Origin: a virus
Length of the DNA: 36,426 bases
Virus record (IMG/VR): IMGVR_UViG_3300009152_000104
Location: 1 to 36,426 of that record
Direction: 5' to 3' (one strand)
Part shown: positions 1-4,293 of the stretch, piece by piece
Layout of the letters: every line of letters starts with the position of its first letter
Position numbering within the stretch: the stretch's first letter is position 1
Translations under genes and position numbers: made by a program
Notes under the pieces: generated by a model
Database searches by the model: none
The model's input: only the letters and a program-made list of their open reading frames with translations
Told to the model about the DNA's origin: nothing

Positions 1-2
1 AA

Positions 3-122
3 CATTACAGTTCAAAACTTGTTTCTCCTGTTGTTGGGTGGGCAACGTCGTTAGGTTATAAAGCAAATATTAAACCTGACAATCAAATTGCAACAAGAGC
101 GGCAGATCACCACTGCCGTTAA
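3..122 (+). CDS. C-terminal end of an unrecognised protein (partial)
   Basis: An open frame enters from the left edge and ends at a TAA at 120-122, three bases before tRNA-Cys. The 39 visible residues begin HYSSKLVSPVVGW and end with ATRAADHHCR. I recognise no family from this tail. It is placed as coding because the frame stays open from the window edge and its composition resembles that of neighbouring genes. The start lies outside the window. Confidence 0.5.
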   Translation, partial: HYSSKLVSPVVGWATSLGYKANIKPDNQIATRAADHHCR

Positions 123-124
123 TT

Positions 125-197
125 GCTCAGGTGGTCGAGTGGTTTAGGCCCAGGTCTGCAAAACCTTGGTACGGGGGTTCGAATCCCTCCCTGAGCT
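125..197 (+). tRNA. tRNA-Cys (GCA)
   Basis: The acceptor GCTCAGG (125-131) pairs with CCTGAGC (190-196). The anticodon loop CTGCAAA gives GCA. The T arm GGGGG/CCCTC with loop TTCGAAT is normal. No CCA is encoded. First tRNA of the cluster. Confidence 0.9.
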
Positions 198-204
198 CAA
201 AAAT

Positions 205-278
205 GCCTTCGTGGTGGAATTGGTATACACGTCACTCTTAGAAAGTGAATTTTGCAGGTTCGAGTCCTGCCGGAGGTA
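205..278 (+). tRNA. tRNA-Leu (UAG), short variable arm
   Basis: The acceptor GCCTTCG pairs with CGGAGGT (271-277). The anticodon stem TCACT/AGTGA encloses CTTAGAA, giving anticodon TAG at 239-241. The D region GTGGTGGAATTGGTATACAC is typical of leucine tRNAs. The variable region is only about five bases (ATTTT), whereas bacterial tRNA-Leu normally has a long variable arm. The identity is therefore read from the anticodon and D arm, with that caveat. Confidence 0.85.
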
Positions 279-297
279 CAAACAAAAAAAAGTGAAG

Positions 298-540
298 ATG
301 GAAAAGTTGATGAAAAATAAAGAAGGAGAATACCTATACGTTTTTGATATAATTCAAAACGGTAAAGTCGCAGGGTCAAATATTTTGTGGAGTAAGAACT
401 TCATCCAAGTAATGGCGAGTGCAAAAAAAAGATTTGGTAATGTGGATAATGAGTCTTTTAAAAGATTAACCAAAGATGAGTACGCAACTATGATCGAGGA
501 TCAAAAAACAAAAAAACTTGATAAAAAAAGAAAGTGGTGA
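298..540 (+). CDS. Small basic protein of unknown function (80 aa)
   Basis: I chose the ATG at 298 because upstream in-frame codons run through the tRNA-Leu gene. The protein begins MEKLMKNKEGEYLYVFDII and ends in a lysine-rich tail (KKLDKKRKW). The N-terminal half alternates hydrophobic and charged residues like a small alpha/beta domain (YLYVFDIIQNGKVAGSNILW); the C-terminal half is helical and charged. I recognise no family. It starts 20 bases after tRNA-Leu and may share its transcript. An AT-rich TATTTATT motif follows at 559-566, ahead of the next gene. Confidence 0.6.
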   Translation: MEKLMKNKEGEYLYVFDIIQNGKVAGSNILWSKNFIQVMASAKKRFGNVDNESFKRLTKDEYATMIEDQKTKKLDKKRKW

Positions 541-579
541 TTTAAATCGTATATTGAATATTTATTAATAAAACATTTA

Positions 580-912
580 ATGAAAAAAGTAATTAGACTA
601 ACAGAATCAGATTTAACAAGAATTGTTAAACGTGTAATTAATGAAAATGACAACTATAAAGACAGAAGTATGTATGATCCGTACTATAGTGAAGAACTTC
701 AAGAGTTAATTGAAGAGGCGAGAGATTTCCTTGAAAATGAATGTGGATATGACATTGAAGAAATCAATTCAATGGATGAATTTGATATTATTGAGGCGTT
801 ATATGCTGATAATAATGAAGATTTAGCTGATGAAATTGAAAAATTATTAAACCAAGAAGGTTTTTATAATGCCGATGAGGACGAAGACTTTGATGATGAA
901 GAATATGCATAA
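580..912 (+). CDS. Small acidic protein with putative capsid-targeting N-terminus
   Basis: The 110-residue protein opens with a basic amphipathic segment, RLTESDLTRIVKRVINE at residues 6-22. The rest is strongly acidic and ends in a run of Asp and Glu. Six other proteins in the window start the same way, and in each the segment ends in Ile-x-Glu. The major capsid protein carries INE where T4 gp23 is cleaved. I infer that residues 1-22 direct the protein into the prohead and are cut off after E22. T4 internal proteins behave this way (capsid-targeting sequence cut by gp21). The acidic mature part has no recognised domain. TATTTATT lies 13 bp upstream of the ATG. Confidence 0.75.
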   Translation: MKKVIRLTESDLTRIVKRVINENDNYKDRSMYDPYYSEELQELIEEARDFLENECGYDIEEINSMDEFDIIEALYADNNEDLADEIEKLLNQEGFYNADEDEDFDDEEYA

Positions 913-935
913 TAAAAAATATAAAAAACATAAAA

Positions 936-1268
936 ATGAGAAATAGATTAACAGAAAGAGACTTATCACGTATTGTTAAACGTGTAATTAATGAAAATAA
1001 AGAGGGTATGATTCGTATCCCAAGTATGTATGAGGGTGTTAGAATGGAACTTGGAAAAAGTGCTAACCCACAAGATGTCATTGACATGTATAATGAACTT
1101 GTTGAAGAGGGGTCTACTCTTGTTGACTATTCTGAGTATGGAACTGAAGGTATGTTTTATAATGAAGAAGGTGATGAGATCCCTGTTAATGTAATTCTTG
1201 ATGAACTTAACTACGCAATAGTTGGTGAAGAAGATGAAGATTACGACGATGAAGATGGAAATTATTAA
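936..1268 (+). CDS. Small acidic protein with putative capsid-targeting N-terminus (second copy)
   Basis: The protein has 110 residues and starts 23 bp after the preceding gene ends. Its N-terminus contains RLTERDLSRIVKRVINE (residues 4-20), nearly identical to the preceding protein; the DNA coding for RIVKRVINEN is also almost identical. Between that segment and an acidic Asp/Glu tail the sequence differs (VRMELGKSANPQDVIDMYNELV). The pair looks like an old tandem duplication that kept the leader and diverged in the cargo. Cleavage is predicted after E20. The function of the mature part is unknown; internal head protein is the best guess. Confidence 0.75.
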   Translation: MRNRLTERDLSRIVKRVINENKEGMIRIPSMYEGVRMELGKSANPQDVIDMYNELVEEGSTLVDYSEYGTEGMFYNEEGDEIPVNVILDELNYAIVGEEDEDYDDEDGNY

Positions 1269-1299
1269 ATAAAACTTGACACTTTTAAAAAGTATCATA

Positions 1300-1307
1300 T
1301 ATTTATA
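1300..1307 (+). promoter_or_regulatory. TATTTATA late-type promoter motif
   Basis: Perfect TATTTATA, 21 bp upstream of the small ORF at 1329. It is the same motif that precedes the head genes. Confidence 0.4.
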
Positions 1308-1328
1308 ACAAAACAAATAAAAACGCAA

Positions 1329-1403
1329 ATGAAAAATTTACATATCATATTATTAGGCGGATTGGCGATAGCTGAGGATCGTTCCTATAAGGAGATGGTA
1401 TGA
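1329..1403 (+). CDS. Very short ORF (24 aa), possible peptide or leader
   Basis: ATG to TGA encodes MKNLHIILLGGLAIAEDRSY followed by KEMV. It has a hydrophobic stretch (HIILLGGLAIA) and a charged tail. It sits between a TATTTATA motif and a strong terminator, so a short transcript of about 150 nt is expected. The translated product is uncertain; the transcript could instead be a small RNA. Confidence 0.35.
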   Translation: MKNLHIILLGGLAIAEDRSYKEMV

Positions 1404-1430
1404 TAATTTAACACATAATAAATTTTGAAA

Positions 1431-1459
1431 ACCCATCTCCAAAAGAGGTGGGTTTTTTT
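1431..1459 (+). terminator. Rho-independent terminator
   Basis: The nine-bp stem ACCCATCTC/GAGGTGGGT with loop CAAAA is followed by a run of seven T. It separates the 1329 transcript from the next promoter. Confidence 0.85.
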
Positions 1460-1471
1460 GTTCTTTGAAAT

Positions 1472-1502
1472 TTTGGAAATTAAAAAATAAACAGTATCTT
1501 TG
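1472..1502 (+). promoter_or_regulatory. Bacteroidota-type promoter (TTTG-N19-TATCTTTG)
   Basis: TTTG at 1472-1475 and TATCTTTG at 1495-1502 are 19 bp apart and match the Bacteroidota -33/-7 consensus. It drives the gene whose ATG is at 1507, so the leader would be very short. Confidence 0.75.
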
Positions 1503-1506
1503 TTTT

Positions 1507-1797
1507 ATGATAACATTTGATGATATAGAGTTTAAACCACATGGTATTGGTAATGGGGTTCACGGATTACTGTTTTTTCCTGGAGGATACGGAATCTCGG
1601 TTGTAAGATTTAAATCTCCTTTTGGTGGGGGTGGATCATATACTTCAGATGATGATGATTATGAGGTCGCCGTTATTAAAGGAACAAAAGATGATTGGGA
1701 AATTTCTTATGACACAAAAATAACTAATGATGTTTTGGGTTATCAGACTAAAGAGGATATAAATAAATTAATTACTCAAATTTTAAGATACTGTTAA
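1507..1797 (+). CDS. Unknown 96-aa protein
   Basis: I use the ATG at 1507 because an earlier in-frame start would overlap the promoter at 1472-1502. The protein begins MITFDDIEFKPHGIGNGVHG and contains a glycine-rich hydrophobic stretch (LLFFPGGYGISVVRF), a GGGGSY turn and an acidic loop (DDDDYE). Several beta strands are likely. No family is recognised. The following 54-aa gene starts two bases after the stop, so the two form an operon. Confidence 0.65.
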   Translation: MITFDDIEFKPHGIGNGVHGLLFFPGGYGISVVRFKSPFGGGGSYTSDDDDYEVAVIKGTKDDWEISYDTKITNDVLGYQTKEDINKLITQILRYC

Positions 1798-1798
1798 A

Positions 1799-1963
1799 AT
1801 GAAAACAAAGGAAAAAAATATCGTACATAAGATGATCTTGGGTAGTCAAAGGGTTGCTCAAAAAGAACAAGGTTTTTTTGATGGTAGATTTGTTACTAGA
1901 TCTATGGATTTAAAAAATAATTACACAAGGAAAGAAAAACACAAAAAAAGTTTGGTAGATTAG
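1799..1963 (+). CDS. Small basic protein (54 aa)
   Basis: ATG at 1799 directly follows the stop of the previous gene. The product is lysine- and arginine-rich, starting MKTKEKNIVHKMILGSQRVA and ending KEKHKKSLVD. It has no recognised domain. Its 3' end overlaps the -33 element of the promoter for the next RNA (1951-1982). A small nucleic-acid-binding protein would fit the charge, but that is a guess. Confidence 0.5.
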   Translation: MKTKEKNIVHKMILGSQRVAQKEQGFFDGRFVTRSMDLKNNYTRKEKHKKSLVD

Positions 1964-1982
1964 AAAAAACCTTGTATATTTG
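1951..1982 (+). promoter_or_regulatory. Bacteroidota-type promoter (TTTG-N20-TATATTTG)
   Basis: TTTG 1951-1954 and TATATTTG 1975-1982 with a 20-bp spacer. It points into the structured RNA and the tRNA block that follow. Confidence 0.75.
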
Positions 1983-1987
1983 TAAGA

Positions 1988-2150
1988 CAAACAACGGGGG
2001 TAGGAAGTGAGAGGTTGGTGTCCTACTCCCGTGAAGACAGAAGAAGTTCATTGAAATAAAAATATAGTGGTTGTAAGAAACGGGAAACTTGTAAAGTACA
2101 TTAACCTGTTGGCTCAAGATGGTGAAACAAGAGTGTGAGTCAACTACTAA
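1988..2150 (+). ncRNA. Structured non-coding RNA candidate A
   Basis: There is no convincing reading frame between the promoter and the next tRNA-like gene, but strong pairing is visible. A 12-bp hairpin pairs 1994-2005 with 2021-2032. A second domain is closed by TAGTGGTTG (2067-2075) with CAACTACTA (2141-2149). Inside it, AACGGG (2081-2086) pairs with CCTGTT (2105-2110), and TGGCTC (2110-2115) with GAGTCA (2137-2142). The inner and outer stems share a few bases, so alternative folds exist. Family unknown. It would be co-transcribed with, and processed from, the tRNA transcript. Confidence 0.5.
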
Positions 2151-2161
2151 CTACATAAATT

Positions 2162-2235
2162 TGTCAGGTGGGCGTAATGAGGGACGGTGCCCGAATCCTA
2201 TAGGTTGCTTATCCGGTTCGAGTCCGGCCCTGACA
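2162..2235 (+). tRNA. tRNA-like gene with non-canonical centre (copy 1)
   Basis: The acceptor TGTCAGG pairs with CCTGACA, and a T arm with loop TTCGAGT is present. The middle does not form ordinary D and anticodon arms. GGGC...GCCC could close a 15-base D loop, and the loop CCTATAG in a weak stem would give anticodon TAT. The core strings GTAATGAGG, GGTGCC and GGTTGCT recur in the tRNA-like gene at 3952-4025, so the unusual shape is conserved rather than random decay. Amino-acid identity is undetermined. Confidence 0.55.
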
Positions 2236-2249
2236 AAAAAATTTTAAAT

Positions 2250-2371
2250 AGGTAAGTGGCGGAATTGGCAGACGCTTAGGTTTATTCCCCGTAAGAAGTC
2301 ACCGAGATATAGCTGGGGATGTCTCTTGAAAAGGGAACTATATCGTACAGGTTCGAATCCTGTTTTACCTA
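2250..2371 (+). tRNA. tRNA-Leu-like gene with about 39 extra bases
   Basis: The acceptor AGGTAAG (2250-2256) pairs with TTTACCT (2364-2370). The D arm GCG-GAATTGGCAGA-CGC is of leucine type and the T arm ACAGG/CCTGT is perfect. About 71 bases lie between D and T arms, against roughly 32 in a normal class II tRNA. The extra part contains a 7-bp stem GATATAG/CTATATC enclosing a smaller hairpin (TCTCTT/AAGGGA). The anticodon stem is probably CTTAGG with CC-CCG-TAAG (3-nt bulge) and loop TTTATT, so the anticodon is unclear. It is too small for a group I intron. Confidence 0.5.
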
Positions 2372-2377
2372 CATATT

Positions 2378-2446
2378 GCGGTTTAGTGTAATTGGTAGCA
2401 CACGGGGCTCATAACCCTGAGGCCAGGTTCGAGCCCTGAATCCGCT
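2378..2446 (+). tRNA. tRNA-Met (CAU)
   Basis: Anticodon loop CTCATAA with stem CGGGG/CCCTG gives CAT at 2410-2412. The acceptor GCGGTTT pairs with AATCCGC with one mismatch. A tRNA-Ile with lysidine-modified CAU cannot be excluded from sequence alone. Confidence 0.8.
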
Positions 2447-2453
2447 ACTAAAT

Positions 2454-2534
2454 GCTGACGTACCAGTGGACGCTTATATCGTCTATGACTGTAGTGGTAA
2501 GTTTAAAACGTTGGTTCGAATCCAACCGTCAGTA
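2454..2534 (+). tRNA. tRNA-like gene lacking a normal D arm; anticodon-like TAT
   Basis: The acceptor GCTGACG pairs with CGTCAGT (2527-2533) and the T arm GTTGG/CCAAC is perfect. A perfect five-bp, seven-loop hairpin GGACG-CTTATAT-CGTCT (2468-2484) has U33 and would present anticodon TAT (Ile, AUA codons). Only seven bases separate it from the acceptor, so no D arm precedes it. About 25 bases follow it, including TGGTA, which can pair with TACCA before the hairpin. The order of elements is unlike a standard tRNA. Confidence 0.5.
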
Positions 2535-2540
2535 CAATAA

Positions 2541-2612
2541 GCGGGTATCGTATAATGGTTATTACTCCACACTTCCAATGTGGAGACGAGTGTTCGATTC
2601 ATTCTACCCGCA
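2541..2612 (+). tRNA. tRNA-Gly (UCC)
   Basis: Acceptor GCGGGTA/TACCCGC is perfect. Anticodon stem CCACA/TGTGG encloses CTTCCAA, anticodon TCC. No CCA encoded. Confidence 0.92.
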
Positions 2613-2617
2613 CAAAT

Positions 2618-2690
2618 GGGCCTGATGCCGACGGCAGGTCGACTGATTTGCAATCAGATCGTATGGGTTCGATTCCCACAGTGTCCACCA
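2618..2690 (+). tRNA. tRNA-Ala (UGC), CCA encoded
   Basis: The loop TTTGCAA between CTGA and TCAG gives anticodon TGC at 2649-2651. The acceptor GGGCCTG/AGTGTCC has two mismatches but keeps a G3-U70 wobble, the alanine identity element. ACCA is encoded at the 3' end. A five-bp stem with a shorter loop would suggest Cys (GCA); Ala is preferred because of G3-U70. Confidence 0.7.
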
Positions 2691-2712
2691 AATAAACAAT
2701 TAATACAAATGA

Positions 2713-2868
2713 ATGATGAGAGAAGTTTTATCAGGAACCTCAGAGTCATCGAAAGTTAAAATGATTAGAGTTAACACGAATACTGACTGGTTGAAGAAAC
2801 TGAAAAAAACGCTTAATAGAACGAAGTACAAGTTTAGGGTGGGGAGCGGGTCCCACAAAAAAATTTAA
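2713..2868 (+). CDS. Small basic protein (51 aa)
   Basis: An open frame from ATG 2713 to TAA 2866 encodes a lysine/arginine-rich peptide beginning MMREVLSGTSESSKVKMIRV and containing DWLKKLKKTLNRTKYKFRVG. It lies between tRNA-Ala and the promoter at 2876. The amphipathic basic helix suggests nucleic-acid or membrane contact, but no family is recognised. A GTGGG/CCCAC hairpin lies at the 3' end of the frame. Coding status is moderate, because this block is rich in RNA genes. Confidence 0.4.
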   Translation: MMREVLSGTSESSKVKMIRVNTNTDWLKKLKKTLNRTKYKFRVGSGSHKKI

Positions 2869-2875
2869 AAAAAGA

Positions 2876-2907
2876 TTTGGTAGATCAAAATAGATTACAT
2901 ATCTTTG
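2876..2907 (+). promoter_or_regulatory. Bacteroidota-type promoter (TTTG-N20-TATCTTTG)
   Basis: TTTG 2876-2879 and TATCTTTG 2900-2907. It drives the gene at 2928 and probably the tRNA-Glu that follows. Confidence 0.75.
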
Positions 2908-2927
2908 TAGAACAAAAATAAAGAACT

Positions 2928-3209
2928 ATGACAAACACAGAGACAATTAAAACAGTAGGTTTAAGAATTATAAAGATTGAGGGATATGATTATTGTTTGA
3001 CAGGATACCCAAACAAAAACACAATCCGTGAATGGGAAGACGCATATGAGTTTGAAAGTTTTGTTCAGAATGTCTTAAAGATTGATGGTGAATTTGATTC
3101 TGAAAGTGGTCAGTTCTACGTGTACTTCAAAACCAAACAAAAGGCTACCTCCTCTTTGAATAAAATTGAAAAACATTTCAAAAAAGTTGGTGAAATGTTA
3201 GGTTTGTAA
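2928..3209 (+). CDS. Unknown 93-aa protein
   Basis: The start is set by the promoter at 2876-2907. The protein begins MTNTETIKTVGLRIIKIEGY and looks like a compact alpha/beta domain, with strands around VGLRIIKIEGYDYCLTG and GQFYVYFKTKQ and a final helix rich in lysine (SSLNKIEKHFKKVGEMLGL). No catalytic motif or known family is seen. It is followed after 11 bp by tRNA-Glu. Confidence 0.65.
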   Translation: MTNTETIKTVGLRIIKIEGYDYCLTGYPNKNTIREWEDAYEFESFVQNVLKIDGEFDSESGQFYVYFKTKQKATSSLNKIEKHFKKVGEMLGL

Positions 3210-3220
3210 TAAAACAAAAT

Positions 3221-3292
3221 GGTCCCATCGACTATCGGTTAGGTCGCCAGGTTTTCATCCTGGAAAGTCGGGTTCGACTCCCGGTGGGACTA
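3221..3292 (+). tRNA. tRNA-Glu (UUC)
   Basis: Acceptor GGTCCCA/TGGGACT, anticodon stem CCAGG/CCTGG with loop TTTTCAT (anticodon TTC, 3254-3256) and T arm CGGG/CCCG are all normal. Confidence 0.93.
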
Positions 3293-3352
3293 CAATGAAA
3301 TGAACAACATAGCACACAAGTTGTACCTCTACGGTTTTAAAGTGTGGTTATT

Positions 3353-3428
3353 GGAGATTAGGTCAAATGGTTAAGATGTCGCCCTGTCACGGCGTTCGGA
3401 GCGGGTTCGACTCCCGTAATCTCCGCCA
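3353..3428 (+). tRNA. tRNA-Asp (GUC), CCA encoded
   Basis: Acceptor GGAGATT/AATCTCC, anticodon loop CTGTCAC (GTC at 3386-3388), discriminator G as usual for Asp, CCA encoded. Confidence 0.93.
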
Positions 3429-3435
3429 AAAGAGA

Positions 3436-3446
3436 GTTCTTTGAAA
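3436..3446 (+). promoter_or_regulatory. boxA-like antitermination element
   Basis: GTTCTTTGAAA matches the core of the bacterial rRNA boxA (TGTTCTTTGAAAA in Bacillus), the NusB-S10 recognition site. It lies directly before structured RNA B. The same string precedes the giant RNA at 13483. Confidence 0.45.
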
Positions 3447-3594
3447 TATTGATAGTGGTTTTCCCCACCTCAACGGATGTCGACAATCCAGAGTGGATCA
3501 GGAATTCAGCACCCTCTGCCGGGGCCCTGAGAAAACTCAGAAGACGCAGTTAAGATTGGAGCGAGAAGGGTACTCCATCACTATCAACAATATT
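3445..3594 (+). ncRNA. Structured non-coding RNA candidate B
   Basis: About 150 nt between tRNA-Asp and the tRNA-like gene at 3596. A 13-bp closing stem (3445-3457 with 3579-3594, one bulged C) brings the ends together. Inside are CAATC/GATTG, CAGAG/CTCTG, a perfect hairpin CTGAG-AAAA-CTCAG and TGGAG/CTCCA. It ends one base before the tRNA-like gene, so RNase P cutting at 3596 would release it. Short strings recall 5S rRNA (CCCACCT, AACTCAGAAG, and GCGAGA-AGGG-ACT in order), but spacing and topology differ, so this is a lead, not a call. Confidence 0.5.
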
Positions 3595-3595
3595 T

Positions 3596-3669
3596 AGTCA
3601 GGTGGCTAATTGGTAACGCGCCCCGACAGAATGTTGGGGAGATTGCAGGTTCGAGTCCTGTCCTGACTA
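3596..3669 (+). tRNA. tRNA-like gene with abnormal anticodon arm
   Basis: The acceptor AGTCAGG pairs with CCTGACT (3662-3668). The D loop contains AATTGGTAA and the T arm GCAGG/CCTGT is normal. The anticodon region is a single long stem: CCCCGA/TTGGGG with loop CAGAATG, or a 7-bp stem with a 5-base loop. The seven-base reading places GAA (Phe) in the anticodon but puts A at position 33, where U is almost invariant. If only five pairs form, the loop has nine bases. Identity is uncertain. Confidence 0.6.
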
Positions 3670-3685
3670 CAAATATTAAAAAATT

Positions 3686-3748
3686 ATGACACCAATATTA
3701 TTTGTATTATTTGTTTTGTTTATCTTTATGGTAAGAAAGAGAAAATAA
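3686..3748 (+). CDS. Tiny single-pass membrane peptide (20 aa)
   Basis: ATG to TAA encodes MTPILFVLFVLFIFMVRKRK: a hydrophobic helix followed by a basic tail, the layout of a small inner-membrane peptide with the tail in the cytoplasm. It lies between two tRNA genes. The strong amphiphilic organisation favours real coding, but a 20-codon frame is weak evidence. A similar peptide is encoded at 5135-5218. Confidence 0.4.
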   Translation: MTPILFVLFVLFIFMVRKRK

Positions 3749-3759
3749 CTCTTTAAAAT

Positions 3760-3846
3760 GCTCGGATGGTGGAATTGGTAGACACGACAGGTTTAAGCTC
3801 TGTTGACCAGTGGGTTGTGAGGGTTCGAGTCCCTCTTCGAGTACCA
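3760..3846 (+). tRNA. tRNA-Leu (UAA), CCA encoded
   Basis: Anticodon stem ACAGG/TCTGT with loop TTTAAGC gives TAA (3794-3796). It has a leucine-type D arm and a long variable region of about 17 bases, as expected for class II. CCA is encoded. Confidence 0.92.
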
Positions 3847-3854
3847 ATGATAAA

Positions 3855-3941
3855 CTTCAGTACCCGTACCGCCAACGTAGGGTTAAATTAGATACAATTT
3901 CGTGTTACATTTATGTATGTGCGGGGAGTAGAATGCTGAAG
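3855..3941 (+). ncRNA. Small structured RNA candidate C
   Basis: The 105-base gap between tRNA-Leu and the next tRNA-like gene has no good frame. CTTCAG (3855-3860) pairs with CTGAAG (3936-3941). CCGC and GCGG, ACCC and GGGT, and AAATT and AATTT also pair inside. It could be a processed spacer or a third small RNA. Confidence 0.3.
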
Positions 3942-3951
3942 AGTCGTTGTT

Positions 3952-4026
3952 TGTCAGGAGTGTAATGAGGCATGGTGCCGAGTCCTTTATGGTTGCTCAT
4001 TGTGGGTTCGAATCCCACCCTGACAT
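3952..4026 (+). tRNA. tRNA-like gene with non-canonical centre (copy 2)
   Basis: Acceptor TGTCAGG/CCTGACA and T arm GTGGG/CCCAC (loop TTCGAAT) are perfect. The 43-base centre shares GTAATGAGG, GGTGCC and GGTTGCT with copy 1 at 2162 and equally fails to make a clear anticodon arm. Possible loops give TAT or TTT anticodons. Total length is normal for a tRNA, so the difference lies in folding, not size. Confidence 0.55.
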
Positions 4027-4030
4027 CAAA

Positions 4031-4105
4031 GGTCCTATAGCTCAGTTGGTTAGTAGCACTTGACTCATAATCAAGGGGTCGCAGGTTCGAGTCCTGCTGG
4101 GACCA
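4031..4105 (+). tRNA. tRNA-Met (CAU)
   Basis: Acceptor GGTCCTA/TGGGACC, D arm AGCTCAGTTGGTTAG, anticodon stem CTTGA/TCAAG with loop CTCATAA (CAT at 4066-4068). Elongator Met is the plain reading; tRNA-Ile2 with a modified C is an alternative. Confidence 0.88.
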
Positions 4106-4149
4106 CAAAATATATTTATTTTTTAGTAAAATATTACTATATTAAAAAT

Positions 4150-4221
4150 GGCCCCATAGTTAAATGGATATAACGAATCTCTTCTAAAGATTAGTTCCTA
4201 GTTCGATTCTAGGTGGGGCTA
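4150..4221 (+). tRNA. tRNA-Arg (UCU)
   Basis: Acceptor GGCCCCA/TGGGGCT, anticodon stem AATCT/AGATT with loop CTTCTAA (TCT). AGA is a favoured arginine codon in the neighbouring genes, so this tRNA suits phage codon use. Last gene of the cluster. Confidence 0.92.
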
Positions 4222-4238
4222 CATTTTTTTAAAAAAAT

Positions 4239-4269
4239 TTTGTAGATCTCAGAAATTCCCTTATCTTTG
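4239..4269 (+). promoter_or_regulatory. Bacteroidota-type promoter (TTTG-N19-TATCTTTG)
   Basis: TTTG 4239-4242, TATCTTTG 4262-4269. It fixes the downstream start at ATG 4294 by making the in-frame TTG at 4267 part of the promoter. Confidence 0.78.
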
Positions 4270-4293
4270 TTTAAACCAAAAAACATTAAGGAT

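Noticed and set aside
966-1328. Long minus-strand frame opposite the 936 gene
   Set aside because: Antisense shadow of a well-supported plus-strand gene with a conserved leader.
2250-2371. Group I intron in the tRNA-Leu-like gene
   Set aside because: The extra segment is about 39 nt, far below the size of any self-splicing group I intron, and no catalytic core is visible.
2840-2868. GTGGG/CCCAC hairpin as a terminator
   Set aside because: It is followed by A-rich rather than T-rich sequence on the plus strand, and it lies inside a possible reading frame.
3300-3374. 24-codon frame between tRNA-Glu and tRNA-Asp
   Set aside because: It continues into the tRNA-Asp gene; more likely spacer.
3911-4108. 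65-codon open frame on the minus strand
   Set aside because: It runs through two tRNA-type genes (3952-4026 and 4031-4105); composition follows the tRNAs.
4267-4293. TTG start extending the Zn-finger-like protein upstream by nine codons
   Set aside because: The TTG belongs to the -7 element TATCTTTG of a good promoter, so it would not be in the mRNA; ATG 4294 is used.
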